This document shows, piece by piece, positions 25,798 through 34,316 of a stretch of DNA of 64,000 nucleotides. How positions within the stretch are numbered: the first letter of the stretch is position 1; every line of letters starts with the position of its first letter. The translations under genes and the position numbers were made by a program. Source of the stretch: CAVPDE01 sp963702565 (GTDB lineage: Bacteria > Desulfobacterota > DSM-4660 > Desulfatiglandales > HGW-15); assembly GCA_963702565.1 (NCBI GenBank), contig CAVPDE010000019.1, positions 149,605 through 213,604 on the forward strand, given 5' to 3'. The notes under the pieces were generated by a model. It was not told the origin of the DNA and made no database searches. It saw only the letters and a program-made list of their open reading frames with translations.

Positions 25798-28700
25798 CTA
25801 GTGAGCGACCCTGCGGCTCAGTCCCGGTGCAAGTTTACGCATACTGTTCTCAATGACGTTTTTGTAGGCCTCGAGCCTTGTCATCACACCGGCCGCCGCA
25901 CTGTGTTCATCCATCTCAAGGATCAAATACGCCTTGTCGCCCATGATGTGTTTGTAGAAGTGCTCAATAAAAGAATCTGCTCCACAGCTGAAATTGGTCA
26001 GGTGCAGGCCGAAAGTGGTGGGTGCTTTCCGGATGCGTCTGGCGGTTCTCAGAATCTGAGCCCCGAGACCCCAGAACATGGAGGGGAACTCCGCGAGATT
26101 CACATCGGATACATCCATAAAATCCATGGGCAACGCCGACACCCCGAGCTTGGCAAGGTTCTGTCCAAGTCTGAGATTCAGCCTTTCATCGTGAAGGTTG
26201 TAGGCTCGCCCTGTCACCACCACCAGGGGCTCCTCCGGAGGGAGGGTCATGAGGAACTCTCTCCCCCGCCTGTGAAGTTCTGTCTCGAATTGCTCCTGCC
26301 TCTGGAGAGCATACTGAAAGGCGGCTTTCACCTGTCCTCTTTTCCAGCCGAGTTTCCCAACGAGCTGCTTGTAAAGGTCCAGGGCGATTATTTCAGGATC
26401 AGACTTGAGGTTGAGGGTCGGGCTCAGGAGATCGCTCCCGGGGATTCCCAGGGCTGAGCGAATCATGAAAGAACTGCTCTGCACCATGGGGCAGTAATAT
26501 CCCCTCTCTGAAGGCTTGGGCGTGGCCATGTCGATGAGCGTCGGCAGAAACAGATAGCTTGTTTTCCCCATCAAGGTCTTGGCATGACCGTGGGAAACCT
26601 TCATCGGATAGCAGGTCTCCGCCGCCATGGTCTCAATGCCTATCCTGGAGATCTGCTCGTTCGTAGGCGGTGTGAGCACGAGCCGGAAACCGAGGTGATC
26701 AAAGAAATGAGCCCACAACACGCTGCTCTGAAGCCCATAAAGAGCCCTGATCATGCCCACGGTGGGTCTTCCATCGACCTCCATCAAAGGGTCGTCCTGA
26801 ACCGGCTCGAAGATCCCTTGCACGTGGCTCTGCCAGATCTTTTGCCGCACCTCGAAAAGGTTTTCCTTTCTTTCCTCTGTTCGTCTGCTCCGCTCATACC
26901 TCCCGCACTCTCCGCCCCAAACGCTTTTGCGACCGTCGAAATTATAAACTTTGAGCTTGCACTGGTTGTGGCACTCGGCATCCGCGCGGCAGGTCCTCTC
27001 CGAGTGGCTCATCCGGTCGTTTATGGCACTGTCGATTCCCCGGAAGGTGCTTTCCTTTTTTCCCTCGGAACGCATCTTCTCTTGGAGGCTCAGGGCGGCA
27101 CCGAAGGCGCCGAGCACCTCCCTGTGGCGAGGTACGACAAGGCCCTGGCCAAGAATGTTTTCGAAAGCGGCAACCACGGCTTTGTTCAGGGAGGGGCCGC
27201 CCAGAAACATCACTTTTTCCCCGATCTTCCGGTTCCCCACCACACGGTTCAGGTAGTTGTGGACAATGGCATAGCAGAGCCCTCCGATGAGGTCCTCCCT
27301 GGGCACTCCCTTCTGATGGTAAGAGACGAGGTCTGATTCCATGAACACGGTGCACCGTTCTGCAAGCTTGACGGGCCGGTTCGAAGAAAGGGCGATCTCC
27401 TGAAACTCACCGACAATGTCAATGCCGTACTTGTTGGCCAGTTCGTGGAGAAAACTTCCTGTCCCTGCAGCGCATACCTTGTTCATGTCAAAATCGAGAG
27501 GGTGGGTGTTGGCAATGGAGATGTATTTGGCATCCTGGCCTCCGATTTCAAAAATGGTGTCCACTTCCGGATCAATCTGCACTGCGCCCCTGGCGTGAGC
27601 GGTGATTTCGTCGATGATGAGATCCGCATTCAAAAAGTCTCCCACCACGCTTCTTCCTGAACCTGTGGTGGCCACTCCCAGGATTTGGACCTGATCCCTG
27701 ATCTGTTCTCCGAGGTGCCGGAGGAGTGCCTGGGTGACCTCAATGGGTTTACCCTGGGTAGGAACATAACGTTTATGGATGATCTCCTGACGGTCATTGA
27801 TGAGCGCGTACTTCGTGGTGGTGGAGCCGACATCGATGCCCAGATAAGCGGCCGGACTCCTGCCGAGAGGTCTCCAGGGGATCTCGTTCTTTTCAGGAAA
27901 TACGGTTTTTTCAAGCACAAGCCTTGACCCCAAAGGCACGGAGAGCGTCTGCCCCGGATCTTTGACCAAGACCCTTTCAAGGTCAGGGCAATCTTTCCTT
28001 CCCGATTGAAGGGCTTGGAGTGCAACGCCCAAAGCGCCGATCGAGGTGCTGTGCGCGGGGACGATGAGACTTGGAAAATATTCTCTAAAGGCCCTCACCT
28101 GAAGGGCGTTCAGAGACAGCCCTCCGATGAAAAGGATAGGGTCCAGGAGGGAGCACTTCGACACAATGGTGCTCAGGTAATTCCTGGCATTCCCTATGTG
28201 GAGGCCGTAGATGATGTCTTCAAGGAGTTCCCCTTTGTTTTGAAGGTGGATCATGTCGGACTTGGTGAAGACGGTGCAGCGGCACGCGACACTGGCAGGC
28301 TTTCGGCTCTTCAGCCCCAGGGAGATAAAGTCTCCAAGGATGGAATCGAGAGGCCGATGGTCCGTGCCCTTCTTCTTCTCGTACACGGCTGTGGCCAGAC
28401 GCTCTGCCTGCTGATCGATGAAGGATCCCGTGCCTGAGGCACAGGGGCCGTTGGTGTTGAAGGTGGCCAGGTCCCAGCCGGCTTCGCGATGGTTGATCTG
28501 GGCCAGGGAGGTGTCCTGCCCGCCCATGCTGATCACGGTCCTCACATCCGGCTGGAGGTGGAGCGCTCCCAGGACCTGGCTGATGATCTCGAACTCGTAG
28601 AAGGTTCCGAGTTTTTCGCTGAGGTTCTTGCCGTGGTTCCCGGTAAAAGCAACGGATGCGATGCTCCCCTTGCCGAAACGCTCGTAGAGTTCGCGGATGA

Positions 28701-28860
28701 GGGCGGCCACCGTCTCCTCCGCCTTTCCCATGTGGCGTACGTAAGGGAACTCGTAGAGGATCCGTTTTCTCTCATCGATGACCATGCCATTGACACTCAC
28801 AGATCCGGCGTCAATGCCCACATACAACTTTGCTGAGGCGGGGAAAATTTGAGCCGTCAT
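25798..28860 (-). CDS. Double BadF/HgdC-type acyl-CoA dehydratase activase fused to DUF2229
   Basis: The 1020-residue protein carries two ASKHA ATPase domains: YVGIDAGSVSVNGMVID at the N-terminus and YLGIDVGSTTTKYALIND from about residue 335. Each has the cluster-binding/P-loop signature (CASGTGSFIDQQ and CAAGTGSFLHE) and a second Cys motif (CRCTVFTKSD and ERCTVFMESD). A DUF2229 domain follows (GMIRALYGLQSSVLWAHFF and AAETCYPMKVSHGH). Single-domain relatives use ATP to push an electron at low potential into 2-hydroxyacyl-CoA dehydratases or benzoyl-CoA reductase. Large fused forms are common in anaerobes but their substrate is unknown. A sigma-54-like site lies about 55 bases upstream. Confidence 0.85.
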   Translation of the reverse strand: MTAQIFPASAKLYVGIDAGSVSVNGMVIDERKRILYEFPYVRHMGKAEETVAALIRELYERFGKGSIASVAFTGNHGKNLSEKLGTFYEFEIISQVLGALHLQPDVRTVISMGGQDTSLAQINHREAGWDLATFNTNGPCASGTGSFIDQQAERLATAVYEKKKGTDHRPLDSILGDFISLGLKSRKPASVACRCTVFTKSDMIHLQNKGELLEDIIYGLHIGNARNYLSTIVSKCSLLDPILFIGGLSLNALQVRAFREYFPSLIVPAHSTSIGALGVALQALQSGRKDCPDLERVLVKDPGQTLSVPLGSRLVLEKTVFPEKNEIPWRPLGRSPAAYLGIDVGSTTTKYALINDRQEIIHKRYVPTQGKPIEVTQALLRHLGEQIRDQVQILGVATTGSGRSVVGDFLNADLIIDEITAHARGAVQIDPEVDTIFEIGGQDAKYISIANTHPLDFDMNKVCAAGTGSFLHELANKYGIDIVGEFQEIALSSNRPVKLAERCTVFMESDLVSYHQKGVPREDLIGGLCYAIVHNYLNRVVGNRKIGEKVMFLGGPSLNKAVVAAFENILGQGLVVPRHREVLGAFGAALSLQEKMRSEGKKESTFRGIDSAINDRMSHSERTCRADAECHNQCKLKVYNFDGRKSVWGGECGRYERSRRTEERKENLFEVRQKIWQSHVQGIFEPVQDDPLMEVDGRPTVGMIRALYGLQSSVLWAHFFDHLGFRLVLTPPTNEQISRIGIETMAAETCYPMKVSHGHAKTLMGKTSYLFLPTLIDMATPKPSERGYYCPMVQSSSFMIRSALGIPGSDLLSPTLNLKSDPEIIALDLYKQLVGKLGWKRGQVKAAFQYALQRQEQFETELHRRGREFLMTLPPEEPLVVVTGRAYNLHDERLNLRLGQNLAKLGVSALPMDFMDVSDVNLAEFPSMFWGLGAQILRTARRIRKAPTTFGLHLTNFSCGADSFIEHFYKHIMGDKAYLILEMDEHSAAAGVMTRLEAYKNVIENSMRKLAPGLSRRVAH

Positions 28861-29285
28861 GGTTTGTCCCTTCCTTTTCTTTCAAAGAGGCGAGTGCGAC
28901 CTGATAACATGCCTAAGCAAGCGGCATTCCAAACTCGTTCCGATCTCTCAACCGTGCGTTTTCGATAAGGGGAAGGTGCGCTTGCCGGGCTGCTGCCTCG
29001 GAGACAATCTAGCATCGGCAAGAGGTTAGGCTACAAATAGGCAATCGAGAGAACCGGATGAAGGGGCGACGGGAAATCGCCTCTCTTTTGGGTTGGTAAG
29101 GGGATTGCCCTGGCCGAAGGATGCAACCATAATTGACATGACTTGACGGGACCCATGAAATCAGACAGGCGTATCAAGGGGTTGGAAGATAGAACCGTGC
29201 GTCTACAGCGAGTGGGAGGTTGCAGCCTTCCAAGGAGCAATGCTATTTGCCGGCCTTAAGGATCGACTGTCTCTTTTTCACTCCG
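28861..29285. other. Intergenic stretch of 425 bases
   Basis: Holds the sigma-54-like site at 28915-28933 near the activase start. The remainder shows no gene or strong repeat. Confidence 0.5.
28915..28933 (-). promoter_or_regulatory. Sigma-54 (-24/-12) promoter-like site of the activase operon
   Basis: On the minus strand TTTGGAATGCCGCTTGCTT has the GG-N10-GC spacing of RpoN promoters. It is followed by AGGCAT, as at the 16404 site, and lies about 55 bases upstream of the activase ATG. Confidence 0.6.
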
Positions 29286-29705
29286 CTACTTTGTGGATTC
29301 GTAATACTGGGCAAGGTGCTTCCACGCCCGTTCTTTCAGCTTTTTCAGAAGGGGAGGCCAACGAGTGTGGATGTACTTGATATCCCATTCGAGCAGCCGG
29401 GTCGGTTCAATCGCCCGGACAGTGACGGTGCGTTTGTTTTGTGGGCCAGTGGCTCCGATCTCGCCGATGATTTCGCCGGTGCCCATTTTGCGGATCACGC
29501 GGCCGCTTTGAGCGACGATCTCGACACCACCGGATAGAATCAGGCAAAAGGTTCTCTCCGCGGCTTCTCCGGTTCTATAGATCGTCACTTCTGGGGCAAG
29601 TCCCTTCTCTTCGCCGTAGAAGAGAAGCAGGTCGAGCTCTTCGTCATTCAGCGTCCTAAAGATCTCGGATTTCTTCACGATGTCCTTGATCTCAGCAGCG
29701 TCCAT
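29286..29705 (-). CDS. Small cyclic-nucleotide-binding-domain protein
   Basis: The 139-residue protein is a lone cNMP-binding domain. It has the beta-roll pattern EVTIYRTGEAAERTFCLILS and a phosphate-binding cassette close to the consensus, GEIIGEIGATGPQNKRTVTVRA, including the Glu and the Arg that bind the cyclic phosphate and ribose. No DNA-binding domain follows, so it is not a CRP regulator; it may be a small sensor or adaptor. The class III cyclase at 38402 could supply its ligand. A GAGGTG ribosome site precedes the ATG. Confidence 0.8.
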   Translation of the reverse strand: MDAAEIKDIVKKSEIFRTLNDEELDLLLFYGEEKGLAPEVTIYRTGEAAERTFCLILSGGVEIVAQSGRVIRKMGTGEIIGEIGATGPQNKRTVTVRAIEPTRLLEWDIKYIHTRWPPLLKKLKERAWKHLAQYYESTK

Positions 29706-29738
29706 TGTAGGGCACCTCGGACAGGCCAGGATTTTGTA

Positions 29739-29767
29739 ATTTCACAATAAAGCATGGAGGGAGTCAA
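29739..29767 (-). promoter_or_regulatory. Candidate sigma-70 promoter of the cNMP-binding protein
   Basis: On the minus strand TTGACT and TGAAAT are 17 bases apart, about 34 bases before the ATG at 29705. The -35 box is close to consensus, the -10 box less so. Confidence 0.35.
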
Positions 29768-29836
29768 GTCATGATTCGCCCTTTGCCGTTTCGAGCTGCC
29801 GGGAGGGGCAGATCTGTTTTTGAAAGGCGGCGATCG

Positions 29837-30469
29837 TCAATGAACGGGATGGGTGGGAGAAGTGATTCTGAGGATCCGACCGTCGATGGGGTGAGGCTGC
29901 AGGGTAGACCAGTTCAGCATCTCTCCTCCTCGATCCTTGTCGAAAAATTCCCCAAGCCTGCTGAAGGGGGAGCGACCTGGATCAGCGAGGATCACCATGC
30001 TCACGCCTTCATCCATGGCTCGGGAAATCAAAGAGCGAATGGGATTCACCATGCTGTCCCAAAAGCAGATGTCGGCTCCGATCAGGATTTTCATGCCCTT
30101 GAGATGTTCGCGGGTGAGATCTTCAAAACCAAGGTTGATGGTGGCAATCTCCACATCGTTGATTTCTGAGTGTCTGTGAAGATAGTGGAAAACCTCCGGG
30201 TCAATATCCACTCCGGTCACCGCGGCACCGAACGTCTTGGCGCAATAGATGCCGGCCAGTCCCCAACCGCAGCCCAGCTCCATGACCTGACTGCCGGCCG
30301 GCACCGTGCAGCGTTTCAGGAAATCCATCAATAGCCAGCTTGACGCCCAAACCCTGTACCCGAACCAGTTAGGGGCGTGCTGTCTTTTGAGAATCCGAAT
30401 GTCATGATGGCCGGAGGATAAGGCGTGGACACCATAGCACAGGACGTCTTTCTTTCTTTTGCTGGACAC
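29837..30469 (-). CDS. Class I SAM-dependent methyltransferase
   Basis: I start this at the GTG at 30469, preceded by AGGAG seven bases away, giving 210 residues. The open frame extends back to 30592 but crosses a strong hairpin and has no better start. The Rossmann motif I is VMELGCGWGLAGIYCAK, motif II is VTGVDIDPEV and motif IV is ILIGADICFWD. The arrangement resembles the METTL/Methyltransf_16 group of small protein or metabolite methyltransferases; the substrate is unknown. It lies downstream of the RRM protein gene on the same strand. Confidence 0.8.
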   Translation of the reverse strand: MSSKRKKDVLCYGVHALSSGHHDIRILKRQHAPNWFGYRVWASSWLLMDFLKRCTVPAGSQVMELGCGWGLAGIYCAKTFGAAVTGVDIDPEVFHYLHRHSEINDVEIATINLGFEDLTREHLKGMKILIGADICFWDSMVNPIRSLISRAMDEGVSMVILADPGRSPFSRLGEFFDKDRGGEMLNWSTLQPHPIDGRILRITSPTHPVH

Positions 30470-30490
30470 AGAGCTCCTGCATCTTTCCAG

Positions 30491-30518
30491 CCCCTGTTCC
30501 CAAAAAAGGGAACAGGGG
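30491..30518. terminator. Perfect 11-bp hairpin between the RRM protein and methyltransferase genes
   Basis: CCCCTGTTCCC and GGGAACAGGGG flank six As (Ts on the coding minus strand). On the minus strand it follows the RRM gene stop by about 37 bases. It lacks a trailing T run, so it may be a weak terminator, a processing site or a 3' stabiliser. Confidence 0.55.
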
Positions 30519-30555
30519 CGGAAACGCTTTTTCAAACGGCCTTTGAAGCCGAAGA

Positions 30556-30909
30556 TCAGTAGTTGGAGCGTCCTCTGTCTCCCCCTCCCCAACCGCCTCT
30601 GCCCTGGCCACCTTTGCCTTGTCCGCCTCGTCCTCGTCCTCCTCCGCCTTCCCCTCTTCGGCCGTCCGATTTGGAAATGGCCTCGTTGACCTTCACGGCC
30701 CGGCCCTTCAGTTCCTTGCCGTTCAAGGCACTGATGGCAGCGCGGGCCTCGGCTTCATTGGACATTTCCACAAACCCGAAGCCTCTGGATCTGCCGCTGA
30801 AAGAGTCCTTGACGATGGTTGCCGTCTCGACCTGGCCGTGAGCCGCAAAGGCATCTTTAAGATCCTGATCACTGGCCTCGAAGGACAAATTCCCCACGTA
30901 AATCTTCAT
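30556..30909 (-). CDS. Glycine-rich RRM RNA-binding protein
   Basis: From the ATG at 30909 (GGAGGT seven bases upstream) the product has 117 residues. It is a single RRM with RNP2 IYVGNL and RNP1 RGFGFVEM, followed by a Gly/Arg-rich tail with repeated GGRGRGGQGKGG units. This is the bacterial Rbp type, related to plant and cyanobacterial cold-induced RNA-binding proteins, and is expected to bind mRNA with low specificity, possibly under cold stress. It is followed by a strong hairpin and then the methyltransferase gene. Confidence 0.9.
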   Translation of the reverse strand: MKIYVGNLSFEASDQDLKDAFAAHGQVETATIVKDSFSGRSRGFGFVEMSNEAEARAAISALNGKELKGRAVKVNEAISKSDGRRGEGGGGRGRGGQGKGGQGRGGWGGGDRGRSNY

Positions 30910-31207
30910 TGTCATGACCTCCATTGATGATTGGTAGCTGTTTCAACCCTAAACAAAAATCTCTAGCCGGCCAGAGGGTGGTGTGTATCGTTGCCGGAAA
31001 CATGAGTGCCCCAACAGGGAGGGAACGAATGGGGAATCGGCACTGTGGAGACCAGCAGTGAGCGGCTTTAGACCTGATACCTAGCAGGTAGCTTTATCCC
31101 TTTTAGAAAAGCGGCAGACATAAGTCAAGGTTTTATTCGCCGTCTTCCGCCGGGTTGAGCGATCTCCTCTTTCCTCTTTAAGTCGCTTGTGGTATTGAGG
31201 TTTCCCA

Positions 31208-31927
31208 ATGCTTGAACATGTCTTTGTCACAACGCTCATACTCTTCGCCGGTTCCCTGCTCCAGGGATTGGCCGGTTTCGGCGGTGCCCTCGTCTCCATT
31301 CCCTTAATTCTTCTCTACGCAGAGCCCAGATGGGCGGCCCCTGTGGTCGTTCTCTGCTACACGATCAACCGGGTTCCCGCCATGTTCGTGCTGCGAAGGA
31401 ACCTGATGTGGGACCATTCCCTCCTTTTGATCGCTGCGGCGATCCCGGGGGCCTTGTTCGGCGGACTCCTCCTCAAGAGCATGCCGCCGGGGCTCATCAT
31501 GAAAATCATGGGTACGGTGCTCATTCTGTTTTCGGCTTACAAAGTCCTCGCGCCTGAATTCAAACTGGTTTTCTCAGGGATGTGGGCGCTTCCGACAGGC
31601 CTGTTAAGCGGTATTCTGGGAGCGGCCATAGGAACGGACGGACCGCCCGTGGCGGTCTACGCGGCGCTGAAACCGTGGAGCAAAGAGCAGGTCGTGGGAA
31701 TGCTCCAGAGTTTTTTTCTGATCACCAACTTCGTTATTCTTGGAAGCTATTGGGTGCACGGCTTGCTGACTCCATCCGTGCTCACAACAGCCGGAGTGGC
31801 CGCACCCTTTGCGGTTGGAGGCATCCTTCTCGCGATCAGAATGAATCGGCGCATGAGCCAGCGCCGTTTTGAAGTGATTCTTTCGATCGTGATCGGGCTG
31901 ATGGGCGTGCTGCTCTGGGTGCGTTGA
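31208..31927 (+). CDS. TauE/SafE-family sulfite/organosulfonate exporter-like membrane protein
   Basis: The 239-residue protein has about seven membrane helices and the TauE/SafE features: an N-terminal GSLLQGLAGFGGALVSIPLI half-repeat and a second half-repeat with GLLSGILGAAIGTDGPPVAVYA. The family exports small anions such as sulfite, sulfoacetate or taurine-derived compounds; the substrate here cannot be stated. It has no obvious operon partner, being convergent with the ABC exporter operon across an 8-bp repeat array. Confidence 0.85.
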   Translation: MLEHVFVTTLILFAGSLLQGLAGFGGALVSIPLILLYAEPRWAAPVVVLCYTINRVPAMFVLRRNLMWDHSLLLIAAAIPGALFGGLLLKSMPPGLIMKIMGTVLILFSAYKVLAPEFKLVFSGMWALPTGLLSGILGAAIGTDGPPVAVYAALKPWSKEQVVGMLQSFFLITNFVILGSYWVHGLLTPSVLTTAGVAAPFAVGGILLAIRMNRRMSQRRFEVILSIVIGLMGVLLWVR

Positions 31928-31957
31928 AGAAAATAGATCCCTTATCCGATTCCTCGA

Positions 31958-32028
31958 TCATTCCAATATTCCATTCTTCCACTCTTCCACCACTCCATTA
32001 CTCCAATCCTCCATTACTCCACTCTTCC
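31958..32028. repeat. 8-bp tandem array, TCCATTAC type (array 1)
   Basis: Degenerate units such as TCCATTAC, TCCAATCC and TCCACTCT follow each other with period 8 in the second half of this stretch; the first half is a looser ATTCCA repeat. It ends at the last base before the stop codon of the adjacent permease gene. Confidence 0.7.
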
Positions 32029-33183
32029 CTAGTCCAGCGTCTTGCTTACTCTTCGCACGGCGAGCAGCATCACGGAGACGCTGATAAAGAGAAGGGCGAG
32101 CATCTGGGGCCACAGAATATCGATGCCCGACCCTTTCAGGAAAATGTCCCGGATAATCACCAGGAAGTAGCGGAGAGGGTTGACGTAGGTCACCCACTGG
32201 ATGACCGGGGGCATGTTGGCGATGGGAAAGATGAAGCCCGAAAGGAGAATGATGGGAAAGGTGAAGAAGAAAGTGGTGACCAGGGCCTGCTGCTGGTTTC
32301 GGCTGATGGTAGAAATGAAGAGACCCAGGGCGAGAAAAGAGAGAAGATAGATGAGCAGGCAGGAGAACAGAAGCGCCACACTCCCTCTCATGGGCACACC
32401 AAACCAGAAGACCCCCACGCTGCTCACCAGAGCCACCTGAAAAATGCCGATCAGAGCAAAGGGGATGGTTTTTCCCAGAATGAACTCAACCGGCCGGATC
32501 GGGGTGACCATGATCTGCTCCATGGTGCCCACTTCCTTTTCTCTCACCACGGCCATGGCCGTCAGGTTCAAGACCGACACCATGATGACCAGAGCAATAA
32601 TGCCCGGCACATAGAAGTTTCTCGAAAGCAGTTCCGTGTTGTACCACACCCTGATCTCGGGCTGAACGATTCCCTGCGATCCAGCAGGAATGATTTTCCG
32701 AAGAGGCGGATTGTCTTCGAGCCGCTTCTTGAGCTTTGCCCGGTTGAACCGTTCGATGATCTGGAGCGAATAGCTCTGCACCAAGGAGGCGGTGTTCGAA
32801 TTGGTCCCTGCCACGATCACCTGGACCAGAGCTGTGCGGCCGCTTCCCGCGCGGGCGGCCAGGTCAGGACCGAGGTGAAGCACGGCTTTCACCGTGCCTT
32901 TGTCGATCAGGGTGGTCATCTCCCCCGGCCTTTGGATGGTCTCCGTGAACTTGAAGTAGCCGGAAGAGGCAAAGGCAAAGGCCAGCTCACGGGAGACAGG
33001 GGTGTTGTCTTCGTCGTAGAGCGCCATGGGGATGTTCTTGAGATCCAGGTTGGCGGCATAGCCGAAGGCCACGAGCTGCAGCAGGGGAGGGACGAACACC
33101 AGAAACCTGAGGCGGGGATCCCGAAGGGCCTGGATGATCTCTTTGATCAGGAGCACTTTGACCCGGAGGAACATCGTTCGCAT
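32029..33183 (-). CDS. ABC-2 permease (YbhR-like)
   Basis: I take the ATG at 33183, which overlaps the stop of the upstream permease, giving 384 residues; the longer frame to 33804 is a shadow. The protein has an N-terminal membrane helix, a large extracytoplasmic domain (about residues 40-175) and five C-terminal helices, with the ABC-2 signature VVREKEVGTMEQIMVTPIRPVEF. With its neighbours it forms an exporter like E. coli YbhGFSR, linked there to drug or cation export. The gene ends at an 8-bp repeat array. Confidence 0.88.
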   Translation of the reverse strand: MRTMFLRVKVLLIKEIIQALRDPRLRFLVFVPPLLQLVAFGYAANLDLKNIPMALYDEDNTPVSRELAFAFASSGYFKFTETIQRPGEMTTLIDKGTVKAVLHLGPDLAARAGSGRTALVQVIVAGTNSNTASLVQSYSLQIIERFNRAKLKKRLEDNPPLRKIIPAGSQGIVQPEIRVWYNTELLSRNFYVPGIIALVIMVSVLNLTAMAVVREKEVGTMEQIMVTPIRPVEFILGKTIPFALIGIFQVALVSSVGVFWFGVPMRGSVALLFSCLLIYLLSFLALGLFISTISRNQQQALVTTFFFTFPIILLSGFIFPIANMPPVIQWVTYVNPLRYFLVIIRDIFLKGSGIDILWPQMLALLFISVSVMLLAVRRVSKTLD

Positions 33184-34316
33184 CAGAGAATCCTCTTGGT
33201 GAAGCGTTTTCGAGCGAGGTTGAGCACCAGCACGGCATAGAGGACCAGGGCCAGGACCTGCGGCCACAGCACCGTGAGCCCCACTCCCTGCAGGAACAGG
33301 CCCTTGAGGACTTCCACATAATAGCGGGCAGGCACGATGAAGGTGAGGGCCTGGAGCACCACCGGCATGTTTTCGATGGGGTAGATGAATCCGGACAGAA
33401 GGAAGGAGGGGAGAAAGGCGCTGATCACGGAGATCTGGCTGGCCTGGATCTGGCTCTTGGCGACCACGGACACGAAAAGACCCCACGAGAGGGAGCCGAT
33501 GAGAAAGATCAGAGAGGTGATGAAGAGATTGATGTAGCTGCCGCGAAAGGGGACATCGAAAATCAGCACTGCGGCACCGACCACCAAGGCAAGATCCACC
33601 AGACCGACAGCCAGATAGGGGAGGAGCTTGCCCAGGAGAAGTTCGAGGCTCGTGATGGGCGTGGAGATAAGCTGCTCCAGGGTCCCGGTCTCTTTCTCTT
33701 TGGATACGCTCAAGGCGGTCATGACAGAGCAAATGGCCATCATGATGACGCCTGTCAGGCCGGGAATGATGAAGTTCTTGCTCTTGAGTTCCGGGTTGAA
33801 CCAAACACGAATTCTGGCTTCAAGGGGCATGTCCACCATCTTGAGGCCTGCGCGCCGGATGCGCTGTTCCTGCAAGGCAATGTCAAAACCCGCAGCCACG
33901 GCCTTGAGGTACCCGAGGGCGATGGTGGCGGTGTTGGAGTCGCTTCCGTCAAAGACCACCTGAATGGGTGCGTGGACCCCCTGCTTCACCTTGGAGGCGA
34001 AGTCTAGGGGGATGACGAGAGCCATGAGCGCCTCGCCTTTTGCAAGGCTGGCATCCACGTCTGCGTCCCTGTCCAGATACCTGACCAGGGTGAAATAGCG
34101 GGAATCGGTGAGCCGATGGATGAACTCGCGAGACACAGGAGTCCGGTCCAAATCCAGGACCACCGTGGGGATGCGGTCCACGTCCAGGCTCAGGGCGTAA
34201 CCGAAGAGAAAGATCATGAGCAGGGGGTTGAAAAGCGCGCCCATGAGGCTCCGTATGTCCCGGCTCATTTGAATGAATTCTTTCTTGGTCAAAGCCTTGA
34301 TTCTTCGGATGCTCAT
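33183..34316 (-). CDS. ABC-2 permease (YbhS-like)
   Basis: The 377-residue protein has the same layout as its neighbour: one N-terminal helix, a periplasmic domain and a C-terminal bundle with KEKETGTLEQLISTPITSLEL. The pair would form a heterodimeric membrane channel. Its start overlaps the stop of the second ATPase (ATGA) and its stop overlaps the next permease start. Confidence 0.9.
   Translation of the reverse strand: MSIRRIKALTKKEFIQMSRDIRSLMGALFNPLLMIFLFGYALSLDVDRIPTVVLDLDRTPVSREFIHRLTDSRYFTLVRYLDRDADVDASLAKGEALMALVIPLDFASKVKQGVHAPIQVVFDGSDSNTATIALGYLKAVAAGFDIALQEQRIRRAGLKMVDMPLEARIRVWFNPELKSKNFIIPGLTGVIMMAICSVMTALSVSKEKETGTLEQLISTPITSLELLLGKLLPYLAVGLVDLALVVGAAVLIFDVPFRGSYINLFITSLIFLIGSLSWGLFVSVVAKSQIQASQISVISAFLPSFLLSGFIYPIENMPVVLQALTFIVPARYYVEVLKGLFLQGVGLTVLWPQVLALVLYAVLVLNLARKRFTKRIL

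Noticed and set aside
31924..33240. 438-residue open frame on the plus strand
   Set aside because: It is antisense to the ABC-2 permease, has a His/Asp/Gly-rich composition typical of a shadow frame and no domain.
33184..33804. Upstream extension of the YbhR-like permease frame to a 591-residue protein
   Set aside because: The extra 207 residues overlap the YbhS-like gene in another frame and lack hydrophobic segments; the ATG at 33183 fits the family.
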